Program-made: the position numbers and the translations under genes
Notes under the pieces: model-generated
The model's database searches: none
Seen by the model: the letters and a program-made list of their open reading frames with translations, nothing else
What the model was told of the DNA's origin: nothing
From: Niastella vici
GTDB taxonomy: Bacteria > Bacteroidota > Bacteroidia > Chitinophagales > Chitinophagaceae
DNA length: 64,000 nt
Assembly: GCF_002077945.1 (NCBI RefSeq)
Contig: NZ_LVYD01000024.1
Coordinates: 248,001-312,000 of the forward strand
Reading direction: 5' to 3'
Part shown: piece after piece, positions 27,817 to 36,682 of the stretch
Layout: the number at the start of each line of letters is the position of its first letter
Position numbering within the stretch: the stretch's first letter is position 1

Positions 27817-28875
27817 ATGCCAAAAATCTCCATCTTTAAAAAATTCATTACCTGCACCCTGGCAGGATTGGTAATTTATGCATCCGCTTTACGTATAAGC
27901 TTCACATTTCTGCGGGCATGGATCCCTTTGCGGTTTATAGCTATTCCGCCTTTTTTATTGCTGGCTGCGGCTGTTATTTATGCGGTTATCTGGCTATTCC
28001 GGAAAACAAATAACCCCGCCACCCTGGCCTTCTGGCAGGGACTTATTCGCTATGGCGTGGCATTTGACCTGGCCTGTTTTGGCTGGGAAAAACTCTTTCA
28101 TTTGCAGTTGGTAATGCCCCAGAACAAACTCGACATGCCGCTGAGCAGTTTACCATCACAAGACCTGTTCTGGGTTTTCTTCAGTCACTCCTATCCTTTC
28201 GCCTGTATTATTGCCGCCTTGCAGATCCTGGGGGCCATGCTACTATTATTCAGGAGGACCAGACTGGTTGGTGCTTTTGTATTACTGCCGGTGCTTGCAA
28301 ATATTTTATTGATGGATATCTTTTATGATATTGGTATAAGTGTAGTAATTCATGCCTCCATTATGCTATCGGGCACCCTGTATTTCCTGTTCATTGAATT
28401 TAACCGGTTAAAGGAATTCTTCTTTGTTGCAAAAGATCAGCTGCCTGCGCTGTCCTTTTCCAAATATGTAAAAATGGGGCTGCGCCTTTCAATTATATAT
28501 ATACCCATCCTGTTAATTGCTATGCATGGCAATCCCGATACAGACCCACAGCTCAGGGGTAAATATGCGGTGAAACAAATAATAGCAAACAAGGCGATAA
28601 GCAGCGCCGGTTGTGCCGACAGTTCACTTACCCGGGTATATTTTGAGATTAAAAATGGCTGTGTGTTTGAATTTAATTCCCCGCAAAGAAGATGGTATGG
28701 CACTTATAAAAAACAGCATGACTCCCTGCAAATAAAATGGCGTACGCCCGCTGAAAAACCAGGTTTTACCGGTGTACTGTCGCCGGTTAACAATAATGGT
28801 ACTATACTATTGACCGGGACAATGGGGAGTGATTCAATAAAGATCACGCTACAGAAAATAAAGCTCCCCCATTAG
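27817..28875 (+). CDS. polytopic membrane protein, DoxX-like
   Basis: 352 residues with about seven hydrophobic segments in the first 240 residues (FITCTLAGLVIYASALRI, FIAIPPFLLLAAAVIYAVIW, FACIIAALQILGAMLLLF, AFVLLPVLANILLMDIFY, VVIHASIMLSGTLYFLFIEF, LSIIYIPILLIAM). It resembles DoxX-like quinol-oxidase-subunit membrane proteins (GWEKLFH...; LVGAFVLLPVLANILLMD). The C-terminal 110 residues form a soluble beta domain (YFEIKNGCVFEFN, GVLSPVNNNGTILLTG). It stands alone between small RNA copies 1 and 2. Function unknown. Confidence 0.6.
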   Translation: MPKISIFKKFITCTLAGLVIYASALRISFTFLRAWIPLRFIAIPPFLLLAAAVIYAVIWLFRKTNNPATLAFWQGLIRYGVAFDLACFGWEKLFHLQLVMPQNKLDMPLSSLPSQDLFWVFFSHSYPFACIIAALQILGAMLLLFRRTRLVGAFVLLPVLANILLMDIFYDIGISVVIHASIMLSGTLYFLFIEFNRLKEFFFVAKDQLPALSFSKYVKMGLRLSIIYIPILLIAMHGNPDTDPQLRGKYAVKQIIANKAISSAGCADSSLTRVYFEIKNGCVFEFNSPQRRWYGTYKKQHDSLQIKWRTPAEKPGFTGVLSPVNNNGTILLTGTMGSDSIKITLQKIKLPH

Positions 28876-28890
28876 GGATTGGGTTAAAAG

Positions 28891-29032
28891 AAAAAAGTCC
28901 TCTGTAGAAACAGCGGACCTCTAACGATTGCTTGCCATATGAAAAAAACGTAAGTCTAAGTTGTGTGAAGCATTTGCTTCGGGGTAGCTTTCTTCTCTTT
29001 CTTTTCTTCACTTACCGTGCTACCGTTTTTCT
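28891..29032 (-). ncRNA. putative structured small RNA, copy 2
   Basis: Second copy on the minus strand: -7 box TACATTTG (29044-29037), GGTAGC/GCTACC helix, GAAGC-AAAT-GCTTC hairpin, GTAAG/CTTAC pairing, and a terminator with stem AGGTCC/GGACTT and T-run 28896-28891. The terminator differs from copy 1 but still pairs. About 120 bp upstream of the promoter is also shared with copy 3. It sits immediately after the stop of the plus-strand membrane gene (convergent). Confidence 0.65.
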
Positions 29033-29278
29033 GCTACAAATGTACAGTGCGGCCATCCATCAACATAATCAGGTTTTTCACGATTTCATTACGCCAAACA
29101 TTGCTATAGCTTTGCAAAACCTGCACCCAGTGGGCATTTCAGCTGATTTTACCTATTATCTCCGGCAGGTGCAGGCAGGATGGTGCAGGATAGTACCCTT
29201 CGGCTTCGCTCAGGGCAATCAATGAAAACTATATGCTGAGAATTACTGGTAGTTATAAGATAAGTATCTTAAAAGATG

Positions 29279-29307
29279 GCTCCCCCTTCAGGGGGCTGGG
29301 GGATGGC
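29279..29307. repeat. G-rich palindromic interspersed repeat, third unit
   Basis: TCCCCCTTCAGGGGGCTGGG then GGATGGCAT: same layout as the units at 27281-27432, again directly beyond the terminator of a small RNA copy. Confidence 0.7.
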
Positions 29308-29314
29308 ATAAAAT

Positions 29315-29461
29315 AAAAAAGGTCCACTGTAGAAACAGCTGACCTCTAACGATTGCTTGCCATATGAAAAAAAACGTAAGATCTTTTTAGGGTGAAGCTT
29401 TTCGCTTCGTGGTAGCTTTCTTCGCTTTCTTTTCTTCACTTACCGTGCTACCGTTCTTGAT
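29315..29461 (-). ncRNA. putative structured small RNA, copy 3
   Basis: Third copy on the minus strand, with -7 box TACTTTTA (29473-29466), weaker than the other two. The helices are kept while loops change: the GAAGC hairpin now has a GAAA tetraloop (GAAGCGAAAAGCTTC), and the 5' AAGAACG pairs with the 3' CGTTTTTTT using a G-U pair. Terminator AGGTC...GGACCT with T-run 29320-29315. A one-base insertion destroys the short open frame present on the plus strand of copies 1 and 2, which argues against a peptide. Confidence 0.6.
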
Positions 29462-29769
29462 GATGTAAAAGTACAGTGCGGCCATCCATTAACATAATCA
29501 GGTTTTTCACGATTTCATTACGCCAAACATTGCTGAACATTTGCAAAACCCTTGTGCAGCAAGGGTTTCAGCCAATTTTATCAATGGTATCCAACCCAAA
29601 AAACAGGTAACGAACCATCAAATCGTTTACTTTTCTTTAACATTTATAATAACAACCGCTTAACCTTACCCTTTGCAAAACCCGCCAGCGTACTGATTTT
29701 CAGGTACATCATGTAAAATTGTTGTTAACGCCGGAATCAGGTAATTATAGTTTCTATTTTTGCAGGGTC

Positions 29770-30141
29770 ATGCTTCGAAAGATACTGGCCATTATATTAT
29801 TGCTTAATCATCTCAACACATCTATGTTCATACCACAGATGGCTGAGGTTGATTACTATGATAGTATGGGTAACCAGATCGATGATATCAATACCCTGGT
29901 TGAATATATTGACCAGGATATCCTGGGCCATCCCGACTACTCGCCCGAAGATGAAGACGATGACAGCGGCCAACCCTATCATATCGTAAAGATCGTGGAT
30001 TACTCCTGGCATCCGTATGTTGTAGAAGTACAAACCAAAGTAAACTTCACCGACCAACCGGCTAAAGTATTTACCGGTTATATTGAACATAAACTTACAC
30101 CCGGCTTTCCCCATAGCCTGTTGCAACCGCCGAAATGTTAA
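29770..30141 (+). CDS. small secreted acidic protein upstream of the metal efflux operon
   Basis: 123 residues from MLRKILAIILLLNHLNTSMF; an upstream ATG at 29719 gives a poorer leader. The signal or anchor is followed by an acidic stretch (SPEDEDDDSG) and His/Asp-containing motifs (PYHIVKIVDYSWHPYVVEV), ending LLQPPKC. It precedes the TolC/MFP/RND genes on the same strand by 170 bp. The acidic, His-containing mature part could bind metal; that is inference. No family recognised. Confidence 0.55.
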   Translation: MLRKILAIILLLNHLNTSMFIPQMAEVDYYDSMGNQIDDINTLVEYIDQDILGHPDYSPEDEDDDSGQPYHIVKIVDYSWHPYVVEVQTKVNFTDQPAKVFTGYIEHKLTPGFPHSLLQPPKC

Positions 30142-30313
30142 AGGCTAATTGCCTGACACTTAACGCAAGTACGCGAGACTTCTTATTATTCAATTAATTA
30201 CAAATAGCCAACTAAATGGGCTGTTTGTTCATCCGTTTATTGCTTGCGCGATTGACGTGCTGTGTACTGCGTTCCCTCAACCAACCGACATTCCTGAATT
30301 CAAATAAGTAACA

Positions 30314-31591
30314 ATGACAATCACCCAGCTCATGTGTAGGGCATTTACTGTATTGACTTTGGCAGGCGCCGTCCTGCACTGTCCTGCACAGGATACGCTT
30401 CGCATTACATTACCCGAAGCGGAAAAACAGTTCACCAGTAAGAACCTTGACCTGATGGCCGAAAAGTACAATATCGACATCGCCCGCGCCCAGGTACTAC
30501 AGGCCCGCCTGTACAACAACCCCAATATCCAGTTCGCCGCCAATGCTTACAACCCCGACCGCAAAAAATGGCTCGATGTAAGTAATACCGGTGAATATTA
30601 TGGGGGCATTCAACAACTGATCCTGCTCGCCGGCAAAAGGAACAAGCAGATCAAAATGGCCGAAACCAATTCCCTGCTGGCAGAAAACCGCTTTTACGAT
30701 CTTATGCGCACCCTGCGGTATACCCTGCACAGCGATTTTTACCAGGGTACGTATCTGCAACAGGCCATTGCCGCTTACCAGGTGCCCATTGCCGCCCTGG
30801 AAAAGTTAACGGTCAATTACAATGAGCTGCAGGCAAAAGGCGTGATCACCCTTAAAGAAGTGGTGCGGGTGAAATCGCTTTTATATAACCTGAAAACGGA
30901 ACAAACCGCCCTGCAGAACCAGTTCAACGATATAGAAGCAGAACTGCAGCTATTGATGCAGAATAATCATACCTGGTTTATACCCGTAAGCGATGTAGCA
31001 GTTACCCAACTGCCATCTATTCGTAAGTATGTGTTACCAACGCTGGTCGACAGCGCGTACGCAAACCGGTACGATCTGCAGGTGGCCGCCAATACCCTTA
31101 CCCTGAACCAGCAAAATTACAGTTTGCAAAAAGCCATGGCCGTACCCGACCTTACGGCCGGCGCCCAGTTCGATAAACGAGGCAGCTTTGTGAACAACGC
31201 TTCCTTTCTTACAGTAGCGATGGACCTGCCTTTCTTTAACCGCAACCAGGGTAACATAAAGGCAGCGAAGATCGCCATCGATCAAAGCAATACCAACCTT
31301 ACCCGTCAAAAGCTGACGGTGGAAAATGAAGTGCAGCAAGCCTACGGCAAAGCATTGAACACCGAAAAAATGCTCAATGCCATTGACCCCGGTTTCCAGA
31401 ACGATTTCGACAAACTGTTAAAAAGCATTACCGAGAATTTCGAAAAAAGGAATATCAGCTTACTTGAGTTTACCGATTTCTATGATTCCTACAAACAAAA
31501 TGTACTGCAATGGAATCAACTGCAAAACGACCGCATCCAGGCAATAGAGTCACTGAACTTCTCCATTGGAAAACCAATTATAAACCTTTAA
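30314..31591 (+). CDS. TolC family outer-membrane efflux protein (CzcC-like)
   Basis: 425 residues with a signal peptide (residues 1-25, ending ...LHCPAQ). Two TolC repeats: helical AEKYNIDIARAQVLQARLYN (about 50-70) and ANTLTLNQQNYSLQKAMAVP (about 260-280), with P-D-L-T-A-G at a strand start and long coiled-coil helices, ending FTDFYDSYKQNVLQWNQLQN. It forms the outer-membrane channel of the RND system encoded immediately downstream (10-bp gap to the adaptor). The context with a heavy-metal RND pump makes it CzcC/CusC type. Confidence 0.9.
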   Translation: MTITQLMCRAFTVLTLAGAVLHCPAQDTLRITLPEAEKQFTSKNLDLMAEKYNIDIARAQVLQARLYNNPNIQFAANAYNPDRKKWLDVSNTGEYYGGIQQLILLAGKRNKQIKMAETNSLLAENRFYDLMRTLRYTLHSDFYQGTYLQQAIAAYQVPIAALEKLTVNYNELQAKGVITLKEVVRVKSLLYNLKTEQTALQNQFNDIEAELQLLMQNNHTWFIPVSDVAVTQLPSIRKYVLPTLVDSAYANRYDLQVAANTLTLNQQNYSLQKAMAVPDLTAGAQFDKRGSFVNNASFLTVAMDLPFFNRNQGNIKAAKIAIDQSNTNLTRQKLTVENEVQQAYGKALNTEKMLNAIDPGFQNDFDKLLKSITENFEKRNISLLEFTDFYDSYKQNVLQWNQLQNDRIQAIESLNFSIGKPIINL

Positions 31592-31601
31592 TAAAGAAAT
31601 C

Positions 31602-32675
31602 ATGATCAACTATAAATCAACCCTCATTCCCGCCCTGCTTATTATTGTCGCCATTGCGTGCAACCGGCCAAAGGCCGCTCCTGCCAAAGGCAATGCCGTT
31701 TGGGACAGCGTTTTACAAAACGTGCAAACCGCACCGGTGAAAGAGGAAGATGCATCGGAATGCATAAAACTGAACGGACAAATTCAGGCCAATGAAGACC
31801 ACCAGGCAAAAGTGTATGCACTGGCCAGTGGTAAAATAAAAAGCGTGAACGTGGCCCTCGGCGATAAAGTGCAAAAGAACCAAACCCTGGCCGTGCTGCA
31901 AAGTATGGAAATAGCCGCCAGTTCAAACGACCTGGTACTGGCCGAATCAAATGTGGCCATGACAAAAAAGAACCTCGAAACAACGAAAGACCTGTATGAG
32001 GGTAACCTGGCTACCAGCCGCGATTACACCAGCGCACAGGTTGATTATAATAAAGCCCTTAGTGAGCTCAACCGCGCTAAACAGGTACAGGCCATCACCG
32101 GTGGCCGTAATGCCGTGTATGAATTGAAAGCGCCATTGAGCGGTTATGTAATAGAAAGAAATATCAGCGGCAATTCGCAGGTACGGCAGGATAACAGCAA
32201 TCCGCTGTTCACCGTGGCCGACCTCAGCAACGTTTGGGTTATTGCCAATGTATATGAGTCAGACATCAGCCGCATTCATAATGGCGATGCAGTAAGCGTA
32301 ACCACACTCGCCAACCCCAATACGCCGCTCGATGGCAAGATCGATAAAATATACAATGTGCTTGACCCCGCTACCCGCACCATGAAAGTGCGCATCAGCA
32401 TGCCTAACCCCAACAATACATTAATGCCCGACATGTTCGTGACCGTTAAAGTGAATGCACAACCGGCCAGCAGCATGCTCACCATTCCATCGCAAGCCAT
32501 TGTGCTCGACAACAGCAAAAATTTTGTGGTGGTTAAAGACGCAAAAGGGCTGCACAAAAAAGAAATAACCGTGATAAAAAGGGTTGACCCCAAAGCATAC
32601 ATTCAGGGTCTTTCAGCAGGAGAACAGGTGGTTACCAATTCACAGGTTTTCATCTATCAGGCTTTAAGCGAATAA
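31602..32675 (+). CDS. RND efflux periplasmic adaptor lipoprotein (CzcB-like)
   Basis: 357 residues. The lipoprotein signal ends in VAIAC (Cys about 20). Membrane-fusion-protein layout: first barrel/lipoyl half (AKVYALASGKIKSVNVALGD), alpha hairpin (LVLAESNVAMTKKNLETTKD; ARDYTSAQ-like SRDYTSAQVDYNKAL), second lipoyl half (YELKAPLSGYVIERNISGNS), and beta-barrel with VWVIANVYESDISRIHNGDA. It bridges the TolC channel and the inner-membrane pump; 31 bp from the pump gene. Confidence 0.92.
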   Translation: MINYKSTLIPALLIIVAIACNRPKAAPAKGNAVWDSVLQNVQTAPVKEEDASECIKLNGQIQANEDHQAKVYALASGKIKSVNVALGDKVQKNQTLAVLQSMEIAASSNDLVLAESNVAMTKKNLETTKDLYEGNLATSRDYTSAQVDYNKALSELNRAKQVQAITGGRNAVYELKAPLSGYVIERNISGNSQVRQDNSNPLFTVADLSNVWVIANVYESDISRIHNGDAVSVTTLANPNTPLDGKIDKIYNVLDPATRTMKVRISMPNPNNTLMPDMFVTVKVNAQPASSMLTIPSQAIVLDNSKNFVVVKDAKGLHKKEITVIKRVDPKAYIQGLSAGEQVVTNSQVFIYQALSE

Positions 32676-32706
32676 ACAGGCATGTTAAAAAACTAAAGAA
32701 CCAGGA

Positions 32707-35700
32707 ATGAACAAACTAATAAAGAAGGTCATCGCCTTTTCACTAAAGAACAGGCTCTTTATATTCTTTACGACCATCATACTCATCATATGGGGCGCCA
32801 TTGCTTTCAGGAGTATTCCCATTGAAGCATTCCCCGATGTTACCAATACCCAGATCACCATCATTACCCAATGGGCCGGGCGCAGCGCCGAAGAGGTGGA
32901 AAAATTGGTGACCATACCCATTGAAGTGGCCCTGAACCCCGTGCAAAAGAAAACCTCGGTACGTTCAACCACCGTATTCGGTTTGTCGGTTGTAAAAGTG
33001 ATCTTTGAAGACAATGTAGAAGATGCTTTTGCCCGCCAGCAGGTGAACAACCTGTTGCGCGATGTGGAACTGCCCGAAGGCGCCGACCCCGATATTCAAC
33101 CCCCTACCGGCCCTACCGGCGAGATCTTTCGCTACACCCTGGAAAGCACCACCAAATCGGTACGTGACTTAAAAACCCTGCAGGACTGGGTGATCGAACG
33201 CCAACTGTTAGGTGTACCCGGTGTGGGCGATGTAGTAAGCTTCGGCGGTGAAGTAAAGACCTATGAAATAAAAGTAAATCCGCAAAAGCTGGCTTCCTAC
33301 AGCAACATTACGCCGCTCGATGTATACACCGCTGTTTCAAAAAGCAATATCAATGTAGGCGGCGATGTGATCGTTGACAATTCACAATCGTATGTAGTGC
33401 GCGGCATTGGCCTCATCAACAACGTTGATGAGATCAGGTCGATCATTGTAGACAATGTGAACGGTACGCCCATATTGGTAAAAGATGTAGCCGATGTGGA
33501 AGTATCGGCCCTGCCCCGCCTGGGCCAGGTTGGCCGCGACAAGCAAAACGATGTGGTGGAAGGCATTGTGGTAATGCGCAAAGGCGAAAATCCCGGCGAA
33601 GTAATTAAACGGGTGCAGGCAAAGATCGATTACCTGAACAAAAAGGTGCTGCCTGGCGATGTAAAGATCAACACCTTCTACAACCGTAACGACCTCATCG
33701 ACTTCGCCACGCATACCGTGCTGCACAACATGCTCGAAGGGATCATCTTTGTTACGGTGATCGTATTTATATTCATGGCCGACTGGCGCACCACGGTGAT
33801 AGTGGCCATTGTAATTCCGCTGGCACTGCTCTTTGCCTTTATATGCTTAACGCTGCGTGGCATGAGCGCCAACCTGCTTTCCATGGGCGCCATCGACTTT
33901 GGGATCATCATCGACGGCGCTGTGGTAATGGTAGAGGGCATCTTTGTGCTGCTCGACCAAAAAGCGCATCAGTTTGGCATGGCGCGGTTCAACCGCCTCT
34001 CGAAACTGGGCCTTATCAAAAATACCGGTGGCGAGCTGGGCAAGGCTATCTTCTTTTCCAAGCTCATCATCATTGCCGGTCTGCTCCCCATCTTCTCGTT
34101 TCAGAAAGTGGAAGGTAAAATGTTCTCGCCCCTGGCCTGGACGCTCGGCTTTGCCTTATTGGGCGCGCTCATTCTCACCCTTACGCTTATTCCATTGCTC
34201 AGCAGCATTCTGCTGCGGAAGAACGTACGCGAAAAACACAACGTGTTTGTGGAATGGCTTACAAAAGGCGTTATGTGGCAGTTCAACTGGACATACGCCC
34301 GCAAACGCTTCAGTATAATTATGGCCACCCTCGCCGTAGCGGTAGGCCTGTTCTCCTTTAAATTCCTGGGAACAGAATTCCTGCCCGAGCTCGATGAAGG
34401 CGCCATCTATATACGCGCAACCTGTCCGCTCAGCGTATCGCTGAACGAGTCGCGCGATATCGCCAACAAAATGCGCAAGATGGTGCTCACCTTCCCCGAG
34501 GTAAAACAGGTAATGTCGCAAACCGGCCGGCCGAACGATGGTACCGATGCCACCGGCTTTTACAATATCGAATTCCATGTTGACATTTATCCCAAAAGTC
34601 AATGGAAAAGCGGGCTTACCAAAGAAGAGCTGATCGACAAAATGCAGCACATGCTCTCGGTGTTCCCCGGTATTGACCTCAACTTTTCGCAACCTATTAT
34701 GGATAATGTGGAAGAAGCGGTTTCGGGTGTGAAGGGGTCGTTGTGCGTAAAGATCTATGGCGACAGCCTGGCCTATACCGAGAAGAAAGCCTACGAAGTG
34801 TATGATGTTATGAAGAACGTTCGCGGGGTCGAAGACCTGGGGGTTATCCGCAATATTGGCCAGCCCGAATTGCGCATCGACCTCGATCAAAATAAAATGG
34901 CATTGTATGGTGTAACCACGGCCGATGCCAATGCCACTATTGAAATGGCCATTGGGGGTAAAGCCGTTTCGCAGATCTATGAAGGCGAGAAGAAATTCCA
35001 GCTGCGCCTGCGTTACCAGGAAGAATACCGCAACAATGCCGAAGCCATCAGCAACCTGTTGATACCTACCCTGCGGGGGTCGCAGGTGCCGGTAAAGAAC
35101 ATTGCGACCATTGAACGGTTAACGGGCCCCAGCATCATATTCCGTGACGATAACCGCCGCTACAGCGCCATCAAGTTCAGTATTCGCGGCCGCGATATGG
35201 GAAGCACCATTGCCGAAGCGCAAAGCAAGGTCGATAAATCGGTGCACCTGAACAAAGGGTATGAAATGGTATGGGCCGGTGATTTTGAGAACCAGCAACG
35301 GGCCACCCAGCGCCTTACACAGGTAGTGCCCGTAAGCCTGCTCATCATCTTCCTGATACTGTTCGTTATGTTTGGCAATATAAAAGATGCCGGCATGGTA
35401 TTGCTGAATGTGCCATTTGCCATTATTGGCGGAATTGCCGCATTATTGATCTCAGGCACCAATTTCAGTATTTCGGCGGGTATCGGGTTTATCGCCCTGT
35501 TTGGTATCTGTATCCAGAACGGGGTGATCCTGATCTCGGTGTTCAAAAGCAATATTCAAAAGATCAAAAAGCAGGAATTTGACCATCATTCGCTGGAGCA
35601 GGCGATAAAAGATGGGGTGCGCTCGAGGGTGCGGCCGGTGATCATGACTGCCCTCATGGCAGCCATCGGTCTGTTGCCCGCGGCCCTGTCGCATGGTATT

Positions 35701-35832
35701 GGCTCTGAAACCTCAAGACCGCTGGCCATTGTGGTGATCGGTGGTTTAACCACTGCCACCTGCCTTACCCTGCTGGTGTTCCCGCTGTTCTTCTATGCAG
35801 GATACCGGAAACTGGGACAGAAAATGGATTAA
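32707..35832 (+). CDS. heavy-metal RND efflux pump (CusA/CzcA family)
   Basis: 1041 residues, the usual length. Twelve-helix RND architecture: TM1 near the N-terminus (LFIFFTTIILIIWGAIAF), two large periplasmic loops, and GTEFLPELDEGAIYIRATCP, a hallmark of heavy-metal members. TM4 carries DFGIIIDGAVVMVEG, the HME proton-relay motif DFGxxxDGAVxxVE; the usual following Asn is Gly here. TM12 region: RPLAIVVIGGLTTATCLTLL. It exports divalent or monovalent metal ions by proton antiport; which metal cannot be decided. Last gene of the small protein-TolC-adaptor-pump run, followed by a weak terminator. Confidence 0.93.
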   Translation: MNKLIKKVIAFSLKNRLFIFFTTIILIIWGAIAFRSIPIEAFPDVTNTQITIITQWAGRSAEEVEKLVTIPIEVALNPVQKKTSVRSTTVFGLSVVKVIFEDNVEDAFARQQVNNLLRDVELPEGADPDIQPPTGPTGEIFRYTLESTTKSVRDLKTLQDWVIERQLLGVPGVGDVVSFGGEVKTYEIKVNPQKLASYSNITPLDVYTAVSKSNINVGGDVIVDNSQSYVVRGIGLINNVDEIRSIIVDNVNGTPILVKDVADVEVSALPRLGQVGRDKQNDVVEGIVVMRKGENPGEVIKRVQAKIDYLNKKVLPGDVKINTFYNRNDLIDFATHTVLHNMLEGIIFVTVIVFIFMADWRTTVIVAIVIPLALLFAFICLTLRGMSANLLSMGAIDFGIIIDGAVVMVEGIFVLLDQKAHQFGMARFNRLSKLGLIKNTGGELGKAIFFSKLIIIAGLLPIFSFQKVEGKMFSPLAWTLGFALLGALILTLTLIPLLSSILLRKNVREKHNVFVEWLTKGVMWQFNWTYARKRFSIIMATLAVAVGLFSFKFLGTEFLPELDEGAIYIRATCPLSVSLNESRDIANKMRKMVLTFPEVKQVMSQTGRPNDGTDATGFYNIEFHVDIYPKSQWKSGLTKEELIDKMQHMLSVFPGIDLNFSQPIMDNVEEAVSGVKGSLCVKIYGDSLAYTEKKAYEVYDVMKNVRGVEDLGVIRNIGQPELRIDLDQNKMALYGVTTADANATIEMAIGGKAVSQIYEGEKKFQLRLRYQEEYRNNAEAISNLLIPTLRGSQVPVKNIATIERLTGPSIIFRDDNRRYSAIKFSIRGRDMGSTIAEAQSKVDKSVHLNKGYEMVWAGDFENQQRATQRLTQVVPVSLLIIFLILFVMFGNIKDAGMVLLNVPFAIIGGIAALLISGTNFSISAGIGFIALFGICIQNGVILISVFKSNIQKIKKQEFDHHSLEQAIKDGVRSRVRPVIMTALMAAIGLLPAALSHGIGSETSRPLAIVVIGGLTTATCLTLLVFPLFFYAGYRKLGQKMD

Positions 35833-35859
35833 TGAACGTTGTGTGTGTTGATTGACAAA

Positions 35860-35892
35860 TAAAGGATCATTAGCAATGGTGGTCCTTTTTAA
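35860..35892 (+). terminator. weak terminator after the efflux operon
   Basis: AAAGGATCATTAGCAATGGT followed by GGTCCTTTTT: an imperfect stem (AAAGGA/TCCTTT) with a T-tract, 28 bp after the pump stop codon. Confidence 0.5.
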
Positions 35893-36682
35893 TTTTTACC
35901 GCCTTCCGTTCAACTGCCAGCGCTTCATAGCACCGTTAGATTGTCACTTCTTGCTATAGGGTTAAACATTAATGTCGTTGTACTATATTACAAATACTTC
36001 CGATTGCGGGAAAATGTGCACATTTTTCGGTAGGAATTTTCCTATTATGAGGAAATTAATTCACATTACTGCAAAATAAATATACAAAAGCTAGTTTATT
36101 ATGTGATTGGCTTGTAATTTGAACTATGTAATCTTAGTTTTTCAAAGAGTATTTTTGGATTAAAACGGGGGCGGATGTCTATCCAGCCCCTCTTTTAACC
36201 CACTTGTCAGGATTAACCGCTTTTATACCTGCTCCCCGGATGTATTATAGTACACTACGCAGTCTGCACTTTCCCCCATAAACGATGTCATCAATCATTA
36301 TTACAACTGCCTTCCTTTTTACTTTCTTATTAACCACCACCGTAACCAGCGGCATGTGCAACACCACTTCCACCGGTGTTTTGGCCAGGCCGTTCTGCAA
36401 CCGGTTACATTGAAACTGCGTATACCCGGCAGCGTGCTTAGGACCCCGAACAGGCCGGCCTGTTATAACCCTGTTCTGCGATTCATGTGCATAATGATTT
36501 AGGAATAAAAATTAAAAATCCGTATCTTCTGTAAGATTACTAAAATGTTAAGTGCCGGAAGCTCTTTGCAGTTGTGACATAATGTTGAACAAGTGAAGTA
36601 ATGAAACAAACACATTGGTAATAATTACTTAAACTCATTGCTGGCCATATTACAGTTACTTCGCATTAAACCAACCAACTAT
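35893..36682. other. 790-bp intergenic region with one possible tiny ORF
   Basis: Largely AT-rich and without a convincing gene. 36285-36413 (plus) encodes 42 residues beginning MSSIIITTAFLFTFLLTTTV, which could be a small exported peptide, but nothing else supports it. The stretch before 36683 should hold the nuclease promoter. Confidence 0.35.

Noticed and set aside
27478-29225. Paralogous small proteins beginning MPYEKNVSL at 27478 and 28932
   Set aside because: The third copy of the same DNA has a one-base insertion that breaks the frame, while RNA helices, promoter and terminator on the opposite strand are conserved.
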